A stretch of 64,000 nt of DNA. Origin: JAWWOW01 sp033851265. GTDB taxonomy: Bacteria; Actinomycetota; Actinomycetes; JAWWOW01. Below are positions 8,732 through 17,152 of the stretch, piece after piece. Each line of letters begins with the position of its first letter. Within the stretch, counting starts at the first letter, position 1. The DNA lies in the NCBI GenBank assembly GCA_033851265.1, contig JAWWOW010000007.1, forward strand, positions 1 to 64,000. The letters run 5' to 3'. The position numbers and the translations under genes were made by a program. Below the pieces are notes generated by a model. The model saw only the letters and a list, made by a program, of their open reading frames with translations, made no database searches and was not told the DNA's origin.

Positions 8732-9733
8732 TCAACTGACGTCGGAGGAGTGACCGGGGAACAGTTTCAGCGACGGGTCGATGACGGGGGCGGCGTTGTT
8801 GACGGCTGTTGCGGCTTCGCCGAAGCCGACCGCGATGAGGCGCACCTTGCCGGGGTACTCGACCATGTCGCCTGCTGCGAATACGCCGGGGATGTTCGTG
8901 GACATCGTGGTGTCGACGAGGATGTGTCGCTTCTGCAACTCGAGTCCCCAGTTCTCGATGGGACCGAGCTCCGCGTGGAAGCCAAGTGCAGCGACCACCG
9001 CTTGTACGTCGAGCCGCTTGCTCTCGCCAGCCGCTTTGTTCTCGATGGTTACGCCGCCCACGGTGCCATCAGGAGCAGCATGGATCTCGACGACCTCGTA
9101 GGGCGTCAGCACGGTGACGTCCGCGGTGTGCATCCGTTGCACCGAGTGCTCGTGCGCGCGGAAACGGTCACGCCGGTGGATCAGCGTCACGGACTTGCAC
9201 ACGGGCTCCAGGCTGAGCGCCCAGTCGACCGCGCTGTCGCCGCCCCCGACGATCAGGGTGTCCAGCCCGGCGAGATCGTTGAGCTTCGGCACGAAGTAGC
9301 GCAGCCCGCGAGTTTCGAACTCGTCCGCACCTGGCAGCGGGCGAGGTGAGAACGTCCCGATTCCTCCAGTGATGATCACGGCCTTGGTACGAACCTCGAG
9401 CCCCTTGTGCGTGGTGACCCGGAAGCTGCTGTCATCGAGTCGCTGCAGCTGTTCGGCGCGCTGGCTCAGTAGATAGACGGGGGAGAACGGCGCGGCCTGC
9501 GCGACCAGGTCATCGACGAGCTGCTGGCCCTTGACCTCGGGGAACCCGGCAACGTCAAAGATCAGTTTCTCCGGGTACATCGCGGTGATCTGTCCACCTG
9601 GCTCGGACAGCGAATCCATGATGCCGGTGCGGAACCCGCGAAAGCCGGCGTAGTAGGCCGCGAACAATCCCGTTGGACCTGCCCCAATGATGAGCAGATC
9701 AACATCGACGACGTCTGATGACCCCACGGACAC
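8732..9733 (-). CDS. Thioredoxin reductase-like ferredoxin--NADP+ reductase
   Basis: FAD flavoprotein passing electrons between NADPH and ferredoxin/flavodoxin, 333 residues from the chosen GTG. Two dinucleotide folds are visible: FAD-binding DLLIIGAGPTGLFAAYYAG near the N-terminus and NADP-binding DTLIVGGGDSAVDWAL in the middle. The C-terminal FAD motif GVFAAGDMVEYPGKVRLIAV follows. The CxxC redox pair of true thioredoxin reductases is absent (NADP domain lacks it), and LSEPGGQITAMYPEKLIFDVAG matches the TrxR-like FNR (YumC) class. The frame continues to a TTG at 9781; GTG at 9733 or 9727 is closer to the first beta strand. It converges on polA with a 14-nt gap. Confidence 0.85.
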   Translation of the reverse strand: MSVGSSDVVDVDLLIIGAGPTGLFAAYYAGFRGFRTGIMDSLSEPGGQITAMYPEKLIFDVAGFPEVKGQQLVDDLVAQAAPFSPVYLLSQRAEQLQRLDDSSFRVTTHKGLEVRTKAVIITGGIGTFSPRPLPGADEFETRGLRYFVPKLNDLAGLDTLIVGGGDSAVDWALSLEPVCKSVTLIHRRDRFRAHEHSVQRMHTADVTVLTPYEVVEIHAAPDGTVGGVTIENKAAGESKRLDVQAVVAALGFHAELGPIENWGLELQKRHILVDTTMSTNIPGVFAAGDMVEYPGKVRLIAVGFGEAATAVNNAAPVIDPSLKLFPGHSSDVS

Positions 9734-9911
9734 AAGCCTGCCAGACGAGCGCGCCTGCGCGAGGTAGCGCCGTACGCGCAACGCATTTCGGAGACGTTCT
9801 CGCGATTCGAGTTGTGCGCTGAGCCGGTGATACTGTGCAAAGGCCGAGCGCCGAAGTGGGCGTTTTTGGATGTTAAGCAGTTCACCGCGTTCTTCCCCGG
9901 AGGGCTTCTCC

Positions 9912-11534
9912 GTGTCCCGCCAGCTTCATTTGCGCCCTCGACGACAGTCCCGGTTCAACACGCGCGTCATGTTGGTGGTCGGGCTCGTCGCCATCGCCGC
10001 CGTCGCTGTGCCGTTGGTGCTCCGTAGCAGCGGGTCCATCGCCGTCGAGGGCCTGAAGAAGAACGCCGTGCTCGGCAAGCCCGCATTGGCCGGCCTGTCT
10101 ATTCGGCTCGTACCGAAGGGCGTTTCCGGCTCCTCGCTGAAGGCCAAGCTCGATGGCAATGCTCTCTCGCTCACGCGTGACGGCTCCGCCTACCTGGCCC
10201 AGCCGACCGGGCTGAGCGAGGGCAAGCACAAGTTGGTCGTCACGGGTTCCGGCGGCTTGTTCGGTGGTCCGAAGGTCGAACGGCCTTTCGCCGTCGACAC
10301 CACGCCACCTGATCTGACCCTGACGGAGCAGGACAAAGAGGTCTCGATCCGACAAGCGGTTGATGTCTCGGGAACGGTGTCGCCGGGGTCGACAGTGACG
10401 GCCATCGGCGGCGAGGTCTCGGTAAAGGGCAGTGACCTGCGTATCCACTTCGCACATCCACCGCTCGGGGTACAGGTCGTGGCCACCGACCCAGCGGGAA
10501 ACCGCACCATCAAAGAGCTGACCGTTCCGACGGCGTACCCGCAAGCGGTGCGGGGCGTGCACATGACCGGCTACGCGTGGACATCCACGAAACTCAAAAA
10601 CCCGATCCTTCAACTCGCGCGTGCGCACCGCATCAACACGATCGAACTCGACATCAAGGAAGAAGACGGCATCGTCAACTTCGATCCGGGTGTGCCACTC
10701 ACGACCCAGATCGGCGGTGTCCTTAAGAAGTACGACCCGACTGCCGTGATCAAGCAGCTGCACGCGATGGGCGTCCGCGTCATGGGCCGGATCGTTGCGT
10801 TCAACGACCCCAAACTCGGTCGCTGGGCCTGGACACACGGTCACAAGGACTGGGTCATTCAGACACCGAAGGGCACGCCGTACGTCTACGGGTACGCGAA
10901 GTCGTACTTCACGAACGTAGCCAATCCGGCGGTGCGCCAGTACAACATCGATGTCGCGAAGGCCGCCGTCCGCGCTGGCTTCGACGACATCGTCTACGAC
11001 TACATCCGCCGGCCCGACGGCAAGCTGTCGTCGATGCGCTTCCCGGGTTTGACCGGTGACCCGCGGTCAGCGGTCGTCACGTTCACGCGGGACGCCGCCG
11101 CCGAGCTGCACGCGATGGGCGCCTACGTCGGAGCGACGATCTTCGCCCAAGCCGCGCTGCCGAACAGGGCGGCCGAGACTGCGCAAGACGTGCCGGCGAT
11201 GGCGAAGTACCTCGACGCGGTGATGCCGATGGATTATCCATCGCACTGGGCATCCAACGAGCTGGGTATCGCTGACCCGCACACAGACGTCTACGGCATC
11301 GTGAGGAACTCCCTCCCCTACTGGATCCGCGCGACGAAGGGCACACACTGCAAGGTCGTGCCGTGGTTGCAGGACGAGAACTTCCGCGGGACCTACGACG
11401 CCCGCAAGGTTGGCCTGCAGATCAAAGGCGCCCGTGCGAACGGTTTGCCGGGCTGGGTGATGTGGTCCGCCGTGGCCAAGTACACGGGGGCAGCGTTCAG
11501 CCCGGATGCCGTCCGCGTCACCGAACCCGCCTAG
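9912..11534 (+). CDS. Membrane-anchored putative glycoside hydrolase (DUF4015 type)
   Basis: A 540-residue extracytoplasmic protein. GTG at 9912 is set by GGAGGG seven nucleotides upstream. Residues 1-18 are basic, and 19-37 (VMLVVGLVAIAAVAVPLVL) form a signal anchor. About 60-215 looks like beta-rich, Ig-like repeats (DTTPPDLTLTEQDKEV, VQVVATDPAGNRT). About 218-530 is a TIM-barrel of the DUF4015 putative glycosidase family: GVHMTGYAWTS, INTIELDIKEEDGIV, MGVRVMGRIVAFNDPKLG, FDDIVYDYIRRPDG, VMPMDYPSHW, VVPWLQDEN. The carboxylates in ELDIKEEDG and DYIRRPDG are candidate active-site residues. Action on an exopolysaccharide or cell-envelope glycan is inferred only from the fold. Confidence 0.75.
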   Translation: MSRQLHLRPRRQSRFNTRVMLVVGLVAIAAVAVPLVLRSSGSIAVEGLKKNAVLGKPALAGLSIRLVPKGVSGSSLKAKLDGNALSLTRDGSAYLAQPTGLSEGKHKLVVTGSGGLFGGPKVERPFAVDTTPPDLTLTEQDKEVSIRQAVDVSGTVSPGSTVTAIGGEVSVKGSDLRIHFAHPPLGVQVVATDPAGNRTIKELTVPTAYPQAVRGVHMTGYAWTSTKLKNPILQLARAHRINTIELDIKEEDGIVNFDPGVPLTTQIGGVLKKYDPTAVIKQLHAMGVRVMGRIVAFNDPKLGRWAWTHGHKDWVIQTPKGTPYVYGYAKSYFTNVANPAVRQYNIDVAKAAVRAGFDDIVYDYIRRPDGKLSSMRFPGLTGDPRSAVVTFTRDAAAELHAMGAYVGATIFAQAALPNRAAETAQDVPAMAKYLDAVMPMDYPSHWASNELGIADPHTDVYGIVRNSLPYWIRATKGTHCKVVPWLQDENFRGTYDARKVGLQIKGARANGLPGWVMWSAVAKYTGAAFSPDAVRVTEPA

Positions 11535-11535
11535 A

Positions 11536-12363
11536 TCAAACCGGCTTCTCGGTCACGAAGATCGCCGTGCCCGGCATGAGCTTGCCGCGCAAGGGGCTCC
11601 ATGGTCCCCACGGACGGTCATGTCCGTCGGGCCACTCGGGTTCGACCAGATCAACGATGCGCAGATCAGCAGCCGCTATCTCGCTGACCCGGTCACCGAT
11701 CGTGCGGTGGTGTTCGACGTAGGTCGCGACGCCCTCCTCGTCGTACTCGACATACGGGCGGCGGTCGAAATAGGAGTCGCGGACCACCAGCCCCTCCGGA
11801 CCCTCGTCATCGGGGAAGCACCACCGCATCGGATGCGTGACGCTGAACACCCATCGACCGCCGGGGCGAAGCACGCGTGACACCTCGGACATCACCGCCG
11901 CCGAGTCGGCGACGAAGGGCAGGGCGCCGTACGCCGAGCACGCGATATCAACGGACGAGTCGCGAATTGGCAACTGTCGGGCGTCGGCTTGAGCCACCCG
12001 AACGCGTACGCCGGTCTGCTCGTCGAGTGTTCGCGCGTGGTCCAGTTGGCTCGCGGACAAGTCGATGGCCACCACGTCTGCGCCGTTGGCGACGAGCCAG
12101 CGCCCACACTGCGCCGCTCCACAGCCGACCTCGAGCACAACGCGCCCGGCCACGCCGCCAAGCAGTTGCGCGTCTGCTTCGCGCAGGCCCTCCGGACCCC
12201 AAATGAAGTCGGCGTCGCCGAGGAACGACCCGTGCTCTGCCTGATAGTCCGGCGCCTCGGCGTCCCACCAGCGCCGATTGGCCCGAACCGTCTCTTCCGC
12301 GCCCGCTGGACGCCGCGTCACGCCGGAGGACGTGATCGGACGTGGGGGCCCTGATTGACCCAT
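11536..12363 (-). CDS. Class I SAM-dependent methyltransferase
   Basis: A 275-residue cytoplasmic methyltransferase of the Methyltransf_11/25 type, substrate unknown. SAM-binding motif I is RVVLEVGCGAAQCGRWL, with motif II VVAIDLSASQLDHAR, VRVAQADARQLPI (adenine-contacting acidic residue), and post-motif LRPGGRWVFSVTHPMRW. The N-terminal ANRRWWDAEAPDYQAEHG is common in this subfamily. ATG at 12363 was chosen over the longer frame to 12453 because AGGA and a G-rich tract lie just upstream and the extra residues have no similarity pattern. It converges on the glycosidase gene with a single base between stops. Confidence 0.85.
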   Translation of the reverse strand: MGQSGPPRPITSSGVTRRPAGAEETVRANRRWWDAEAPDYQAEHGSFLGDADFIWGPEGLREADAQLLGGVAGRVVLEVGCGAAQCGRWLVANGADVVAIDLSASQLDHARTLDEQTGVRVRVAQADARQLPIRDSSVDIACSAYGALPFVADSAAVMSEVSRVLRPGGRWVFSVTHPMRWCFPDDEGPEGLVVRDSYFDRRPYVEYDEEGVATYVEHHRTIGDRVSEIAAADLRIVDLVEPEWPDGHDRPWGPWSPLRGKLMPGTAIFVTEKPV

Positions 12364-12503
12364 TTCCTGGCACCCCCGTATCCTCGTCAGTGCGCTGTGG
12401 GCCTGCGCAGTCTCAGACAGAGCAGGCTCGCGCTCGTACGTGTCGAAATCCAATCCTCGGCAGCTGACGAAACCGGCCCTCCGCGCTTGCCCAACTAGAC
12501 GGA

Positions 12504-12523
12504 CGGGCCGTTGTATCGGCCCG
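12504..12523 (+). promoter_or_regulatory. Hairpin in the rpsA leader
   Basis: CGGGCCG (12504-12510) and CGGCCCG (12517-12523) form a perfect 7-bp stem with loop TTGTAT, 37 nt before the rpsA ATG. It may be a leader structure for S1 autoregulation or simply a local dyad. No confident promoter hexamers were seen in 12364-12560. Confidence 0.35.
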
Positions 12524-12560
12524 CGACGAACAACCGTCAGCCCCGGAGACCCCTACCTTC

Positions 12561-14174
12561 ATGACCACCCCGACCCTCGAAGCCGACCCGAACGACCGCA
12601 GCACCGTTACCCAAGTCGCCGTCAACGACATCGGCAGCGCTGAGGACTTCCTCGCCGCCATTGACGAGACCATCAAGTACTTCAATGACGGAGACATCGT
12701 TGATGGTGTCATCGTCAAGGTCGACCGTGACGAAGTGCTGCTCGACATCGGCTACAAGACCGAGGGCGTGATCCCGTCCCGCGAGCTGTCCATCAAGCAC
12801 GACGTCGACCCGAACGACGTCGTCAAGGTCGGCGACAACGTCGAAGCGCTCGTCCTCCAGAAAGAGGACAAAGAGGGTCGGCTCATCCTCTCCAAGAAGC
12901 GCGCGCAGTATGAGCGCGCCTGGGGCACGATCGAGAAGATCAAGGACGAAGACGGCATCGTCACCGGCACCGTCATCGAGGTCGTCAAGGGTGGCTTGAT
13001 CCTCGACATCGGGCTGCGCGGCTTCCTCCCGGCTTCCCTGGTCGAGATGCGCCGAGTACGTGACCTTGCGCCGTACGTCGGCAAGGAGCTCGAGGCAAAG
13101 ATCATCGAGCTCGACAAGAACCGCAACAACGTCGTGCTCTCGCGGCGCGCCTGGCTCGAGCAGACGCAGTCCGAGGTGCGTTCGACGTTCCTGCAGACGC
13201 TGCAGAAGGGTCAGATCCGTCAAGGTGTCGTTTCGTCGATCGTCAACTTCGGTGCATTCGTCGACCTCGGTGGCGTCGACGGTCTCGTGCACGTCTCCGA
13301 GCTTTCATGGAAGCACATCGACCATCCGGGCGAGGTCGTCGAGGTTGGTCAGGAAGTCACCGTCGAGGTGCTCGACGTCGACATGGACCGCGAGCGGGTT
13401 TCCCTGTCGCTGAAGGCCACCCAGGAAGACCCGTGGCAAGCCTTCGCCCGCACCCACCAGATCGGTCAGGTCGTTCCGGGCCGGGTCACCAAGCTGGTGC
13501 CCTTCGGCGCATTCGTCCGCGTCGACGAAGGCATCGAAGGTCTTGTGCACATCAGCGAGCTCGCCGAGCGGCATGTCGAGATTCCCGAGCAGGTCGTCAA
13601 CGTCGGCGACGAGATCCTCGTCAAGGTCATCGACATCGACCTGGAGCGTCGCCGCATCTCACTGTCGCTGAAGCAGGCCAACGAGGGCACCATCGGCGAG
13701 GCCGTCGCCGGTGCGTTCGACCCGGCGGCTTACGGCATGCACGTCGAGTACGACACCGAGGGCAACTACAAGTACCCCGACGGGTTCGACCCGGAGACCG
13801 GCGAGTGGCTCGAAGGCTACGACGACCAGCGTGAGAAGTGGGAGCGGCAGTACGCCGAGGCGCAGGCCAGATACGAAGCCCATAAGAAGCAGGTCGAGGA
13901 AGCCGCTGTCGCGGACGCTGCTGCGGGCACCGCCGAGGAAGCGCCGACCGGTGGCTCGTACACGTCAGACAGTGCCACCGACGCCGGCACGCTGGCGAGC
14001 GACGAACAGCTCGAGGCGCTGCGCGCGAAGTTGACCGGCGGTGGCGAGGACGAAGGCGCTCCGGACGCCGCACCGGCTGACGCAGCTGACGCCGCTGCCG
14101 ACGCCGCTGAAGCGGTGGTTACTGACGAGGCCGCGGAGCCCGCGCCAGAAGCCGAAGCCGAAACGCGCGAATAG
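12561..14174 (+). CDS. rpsA: 30S ribosomal protein S1
   Basis: RNA-binding ribosomal protein that recruits mRNA to the 30S subunit, 537 residues. Four S1/OB domains are visible at about residues 43-112 (GDIVDGVIVKVDRDEVLLDI), 130-195, 216-285 (GQIRQGVVSSIVNFGAFVDL) and 301-371 (GQVVPGRVTKLVPFGAFVRV). Domains 3 and 4 are the most canonical. Four rather than six domains is the actinobacterial form. Residues 372-537 are a low-complexity acidic, Ala/Glu/Asp-rich tail, probably disordered. GGAG precedes the ATG at long spacing. The gene is flanked by coaE, its usual actinobacterial neighbour. Confidence 0.97.
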   Translation: MTTPTLEADPNDRSTVTQVAVNDIGSAEDFLAAIDETIKYFNDGDIVDGVIVKVDRDEVLLDIGYKTEGVIPSRELSIKHDVDPNDVVKVGDNVEALVLQKEDKEGRLILSKKRAQYERAWGTIEKIKDEDGIVTGTVIEVVKGGLILDIGLRGFLPASLVEMRRVRDLAPYVGKELEAKIIELDKNRNNVVLSRRAWLEQTQSEVRSTFLQTLQKGQIRQGVVSSIVNFGAFVDLGGVDGLVHVSELSWKHIDHPGEVVEVGQEVTVEVLDVDMDRERVSLSLKATQEDPWQAFARTHQIGQVVPGRVTKLVPFGAFVRVDEGIEGLVHISELAERHVEIPEQVVNVGDEILVKVIDIDLERRRISLSLKQANEGTIGEAVAGAFDPAAYGMHVEYDTEGNYKYPDGFDPETGEWLEGYDDQREKWERQYAEAQARYEAHKKQVEEAAVADAAAGTAEEAPTGGSYTSDSATDAGTLASDEQLEALRAKLTGGGEDEGAPDAAPADAADAAADAAEAVVTDEAAEPAPEAEAETRE

Positions 14175-15194
14175 TTACGGCTTCTCGACGGCGTCGGCGA
14201 TCATCTTGCCGACGGCGGGCGGCGACACATGCTGGTCGTACCACTCCAGCGCCGCCTTGTGCCGTAGCTCCAACCCTGCGCGATCGCCGAGAAGCTGGTC
14301 GATGACGCGCGGCAAGCGGGCCCAGTCCTTGCAGCAGACGGCTGGCGATCCCTCGTAGAAGCCCCCGCGGGGTTGCTTCTCGTAGATCGGCACACATCCG
14401 AAGCGCAGCGCTTCGAAGAAGCGGTGCGTGTCGAGCGAGCTGCCGCGCGGACACAGCACGAGCCGTGACTGGCTCATCTCATCGAGGTACTCGCCCATCT
14501 TCTGCACGGCCGACCAATGCGAGCCGACGGTTCGTATCGAAAACCGCACGTCGGGGCGTGCTGCCTGCGCCGCGTTCAAGGCCCTAAGAAAGTCCTGACG
14601 GAAGCGCACCTTCTGCGTGGGCAGGCGACGCAGGTCCTCACCCGGCTCGTTGACGAGACTTCCCGCAAACATGACGTCGAACTCCCGATCCGCGAACGGC
14701 ACAAGCGGTCGGTCGTGGAAAGCGCGAATTCCCAGCGGAACCGGCAACAAAGGTGGCCGCTGGCCGTGCCGCGCCGAACCAAGTAGCACGCGGAGCAGGC
14801 TCGGCAGTCGGCGCAGTTGGACAAGAACCTCTTGCGCCCCCACCACGGGGAGGCCGGGCCAGAACCGGGGAGGCCAGAGCGCGACGTACGGCGGTCGGCT
14901 GCCGCCGCCCATCGTCTTGACGACAAGCCGGACATCGAAGGCGTAACTGGGGGACCGGCCGAACTCATCGTTCAGGCAAAGCACGATCACGTTGTCGCCA
15001 GCGACGGGCAGCGCCCCGGTCACGGCGTCGGTAGCGATGACGTGCAGGCCCCGGTCGCGCAGCAACTGGTCGAAGGCCCTGAATACGTGGGCGAAGTACC
15101 GGAGGTCGATGAACGGAAACGGACCGCTGCTCCAAATGTCCCATTCAACGAAATTGTCGCCGAACCACGTCGAGTAGCGATTCGGGTCAGGCAC
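14175..15194 (-). CDS. Exostosin-like glycosyltransferase
   Basis: A 339-residue protein with the C-terminal motif of exostosin (GT47-like) glycosyltransferases: SRLVLCPRGSSLDTHRFFEA then LRFGCVPI (about residues 240-270), the nucleotide-sugar-binding core with the Arg-Phe-Phe-Glu pattern. FDVMFAGSLVNEPG earlier matches the start of the second Rossmann-like domain. The N-terminal part (IDLRYFAHVFRAFDQLLRDRG, exceeding no known signature) is less recognisable. Acceptor and sugar are unknown. It abuts the rpsA stop with no spare base and stands alone, with no polysaccharide cluster around it. The GTG start has no clear Shine-Dalgarno and may be leaderless. Confidence 0.65.
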   Translation of the reverse strand: MPDPNRYSTWFGDNFVEWDIWSSGPFPFIDLRYFAHVFRAFDQLLRDRGLHVIATDAVTGALPVAGDNVIVLCLNDEFGRSPSYAFDVRLVVKTMGGGSRPPYVALWPPRFWPGLPVVGAQEVLVQLRRLPSLLRVLLGSARHGQRPPLLPVPLGIRAFHDRPLVPFADREFDVMFAGSLVNEPGEDLRRLPTQKVRFRQDFLRALNAAQAARPDVRFSIRTVGSHWSAVQKMGEYLDEMSQSRLVLCPRGSSLDTHRFFEALRFGCVPIYEKQPRGGFYEGSPAVCCKDWARLPRVIDQLLGDRAGLELRHKAALEWYDQHVSPPAVGKMIADAVEKP

Positions 15195-15235
15195 GCGGGC
15201 ATCGTAGGTGCTGCGGCGGCTGAAACACTGCGCTG

Positions 15236-15844
15236 GTGTTGAGAGTTGGACTGACTGGCGGCATCGGATCGGGAAAGAGTGCGGTGTCGCAGCGGCTCGT
15301 TGAGCGCGGCGCCGTGCTGATCGATGCCGACGTGGCCGCCCGGGATGTGGTCGCTGTCGGCAGCGCCGGCCTGGCCGCGGTCGTGGCGGCGTTCGGGGAG
15401 GGCGTGCTCCTACCGGACGGATCGCTCGACCGCGAGGGTCTTGGCCGGATCGTGTTCAACGACCCCGAGGCTCGCCAGCGCCTCAACGCCATCGTGCATC
15501 CCCTTGTGGGCGAGCGGATGCGCGAGATGGAGACGTCCGCGCGCGAGGACTCCGTGGTGGTCTACGAGATCCCTCTCCTCGTCGAGAACACGCTCGGTTC
15601 GGCGTACGACGTTGTCGTTGTCGTCGACGTGGACCCAGCGGTGCAGCTGGACCGGCTGGTGCGGCTGCGCGGTATGGACGAGGCGGACGCTCGGGCCCGC
15701 ATTGCGGCACAGGCCACGCGCGAGCAGCGGCGCGCCGCCGCGGGCATCGTGATCGAGAACGCGGGGGACCTCGACGATCTCTACCGTCAGGTGGACGCCC
15801 TCTGGGAGGACCTCGCCGCTCGCGCGGCAGTGACAGGTACCTAA
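15236..15844 (+). CDS. coaE: Dephospho-CoA kinase
   Basis: Last step of coenzyme A synthesis: ATP-dependent 3'-phosphorylation of dephospho-CoA. The 202-residue product begins LRVGLTGGIGSGKSAVSQRL with the P-loop GGIGSGKS, then VLIDADVAARDVV (the catalytic Asp motif), LAGRIVFNDPEARQRLNAIVHP-like lid region, and VVYEIPLLVENTLGSAYDVV. ARIAAQATREQRRAAAGIVI supplies the C-terminal Arg motif. The standard length shows that it lacks the C-terminal GrpB/UPF0157 fusion found in mycobacterial CoaE. GTG at 15236 leaves only 41 bp to the divergent glycosyltransferase start. Confidence 0.95.
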   Translation: MLRVGLTGGIGSGKSAVSQRLVERGAVLIDADVAARDVVAVGSAGLAAVVAAFGEGVLLPDGSLDREGLGRIVFNDPEARQRLNAIVHPLVGERMREMETSAREDSVVVYEIPLLVENTLGSAYDVVVVVDVDPAVQLDRLVRLRGMDEADARARIAAQATREQRRAAAGIVIENAGDLDDLYRQVDALWEDLAARAAVTGT

Positions 15845-15862
15845 CTTTGGCCATTCGGGTCA

Positions 15863-17101
15863 ATGTTGGTGGCCAAAAGCCGACCTCATGTCGAGATGCT
15901 TGCTTACCCTCGCCGCGTGCTACTGCCCGGCGACCCGGGCGATGTCCCCGTCCGCGGTCGGCCGGTGTACTTCGCCCTGCTCTCGCTCACCGTGTGTCTG
16001 ACCGGCGCTGCTGCCGCGTCCGGCGCGCCGCTGTCCTGGCATTCCGCGAACGTCCCGACCGTGGCATCCAGGCCGGCTCCGCCGCTCGCGCGCAACGCGG
16101 ATCACGTGCGTATCGGGGACGTCGACAAAACGGGCCCCCGGCCGGTCGTCCGGGTGCCTCGGCCGGCAGCGGCGCCCGTCCGCCTGCCCGCGAAGCCGGT
16201 GGCCCCCCGTCCCACAGGCTGGGTGCCCAGAGGTACCGGAATGTGGATCCATGAGTGGCCCAAGACGATGCGGGGCAACGCGCAGCTGGTTGTACGCCGA
16301 GCGCGTGCATTCGGCATCACGACGCTCTATCTCCGCACGGGGACGCGGAAGGGTGGCTTCGACGGCGCCCCGCAACTCCGCGCGTTACTAGCGGCGACTC
16401 GCGGCACGCAGATCCAGGTCGTGCCGTGGGACTTCCCGACGCTCGAGAACCCACGGGCAGACGCGCTGCGGTTGGCACGGGCAGCGCGCTATCACGCTGG
16501 CGGCACTGGCAAGCCGCAGATCCACGCCGTCGCTCCGGACATCGAGACGCCCTCAGAAGGCGCCCGGTCGAGCTCTGCTCGCGTCAACCTCTACCTGCGC
16601 ACTCTGCGCTCGCTCTTGCCGCCGGGAACATCCATCCTCTCGACGGTTCCCTGGCCATCAGAGCAGCGGCGCGGGAGGTTCCCCTACGCGGTGGTGGCCC
16701 GGCATTCGGATGCGCTCATGCCGATGACCTATTGGTACAGCCGCAACCCGGCAAGCGTCACGGCGTTCTCGGTGCGCTGGCTGCGTCAGTTCCACCGCCC
16801 GGTGCTGCCGGTCGGTCAGGGCTATGACTCAAAGGTCGACGCGTCATATCTGCCGCACAGCAACCAGCCGCACGAGATCGGATTGTTCATGCGGGCCGCA
16901 CGCCTCTCCCGGGTTCCGGGCGTCAGTGTCTGGTCATGGCAGACGTCCGGGTCCGCGCAGTGGCGGGCTTTGGCGGCGTACCGGCATGCGTTCTCGCCAC
17001 CCCAAGCCCGGCCCCATCCGCGGACCGGGCACCAACCGGTCGCTGGCTCGCAGCCGCCGCAGCCAGGGTTCCGGCAACGGCATCGCAAGATCCCGACCTG
17101 A
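15863..17101 (+). CDS. Secreted TIM-barrel protein, putative glycosidase-like
   Basis: Not assigned to a named family. The 412-residue product has a hydrophobic export segment (YFALLSLTVCLTGAAAA, about residues 37-53), a Pro/Ala/Arg-rich linker (~60-125), a probable barrel domain (~128-385) and a Pro/Gln/His-rich basic tail. Barrel-like strands include MWIHEWPKTMRGN, ARAFGITTLYLRTGT, IQVVPWDFPTLENP, IHAVAPDIETPSEGAR, DALMPMTYWYSRNP and RPVLPVGQGYD. The alternation and the late MPMTYW resemble the DUF4015-type glycosidase at 9912-11534 (VMPMDYPSHW), but I see no long identity. Starts at 15863, 15896 or 15917 are all possible; none has a good Shine-Dalgarno. Confidence 0.6.
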   Translation: MLVAKSRPHVEMLAYPRRVLLPGDPGDVPVRGRPVYFALLSLTVCLTGAAAASGAPLSWHSANVPTVASRPAPPLARNADHVRIGDVDKTGPRPVVRVPRPAAAPVRLPAKPVAPRPTGWVPRGTGMWIHEWPKTMRGNAQLVVRRARAFGITTLYLRTGTRKGGFDGAPQLRALLAATRGTQIQVVPWDFPTLENPRADALRLARAARYHAGGTGKPQIHAVAPDIETPSEGARSSSARVNLYLRTLRSLLPPGTSILSTVPWPSEQRRGRFPYAVVARHSDALMPMTYWYSRNPASVTAFSVRWLRQFHRPVLPVGQGYDSKVDASYLPHSNQPHEIGLFMRAARLSRVPGVSVWSWQTSGSAQWRALAAYRHAFSPPQARPHPRTGHQPVAGSQPPQPGFRQRHRKIPT

Positions 17102-17152
17102 GCGCTGGGGTGGAGCCGGAAATGTCGGCCCGCTGACGTACGTTGACTAACT

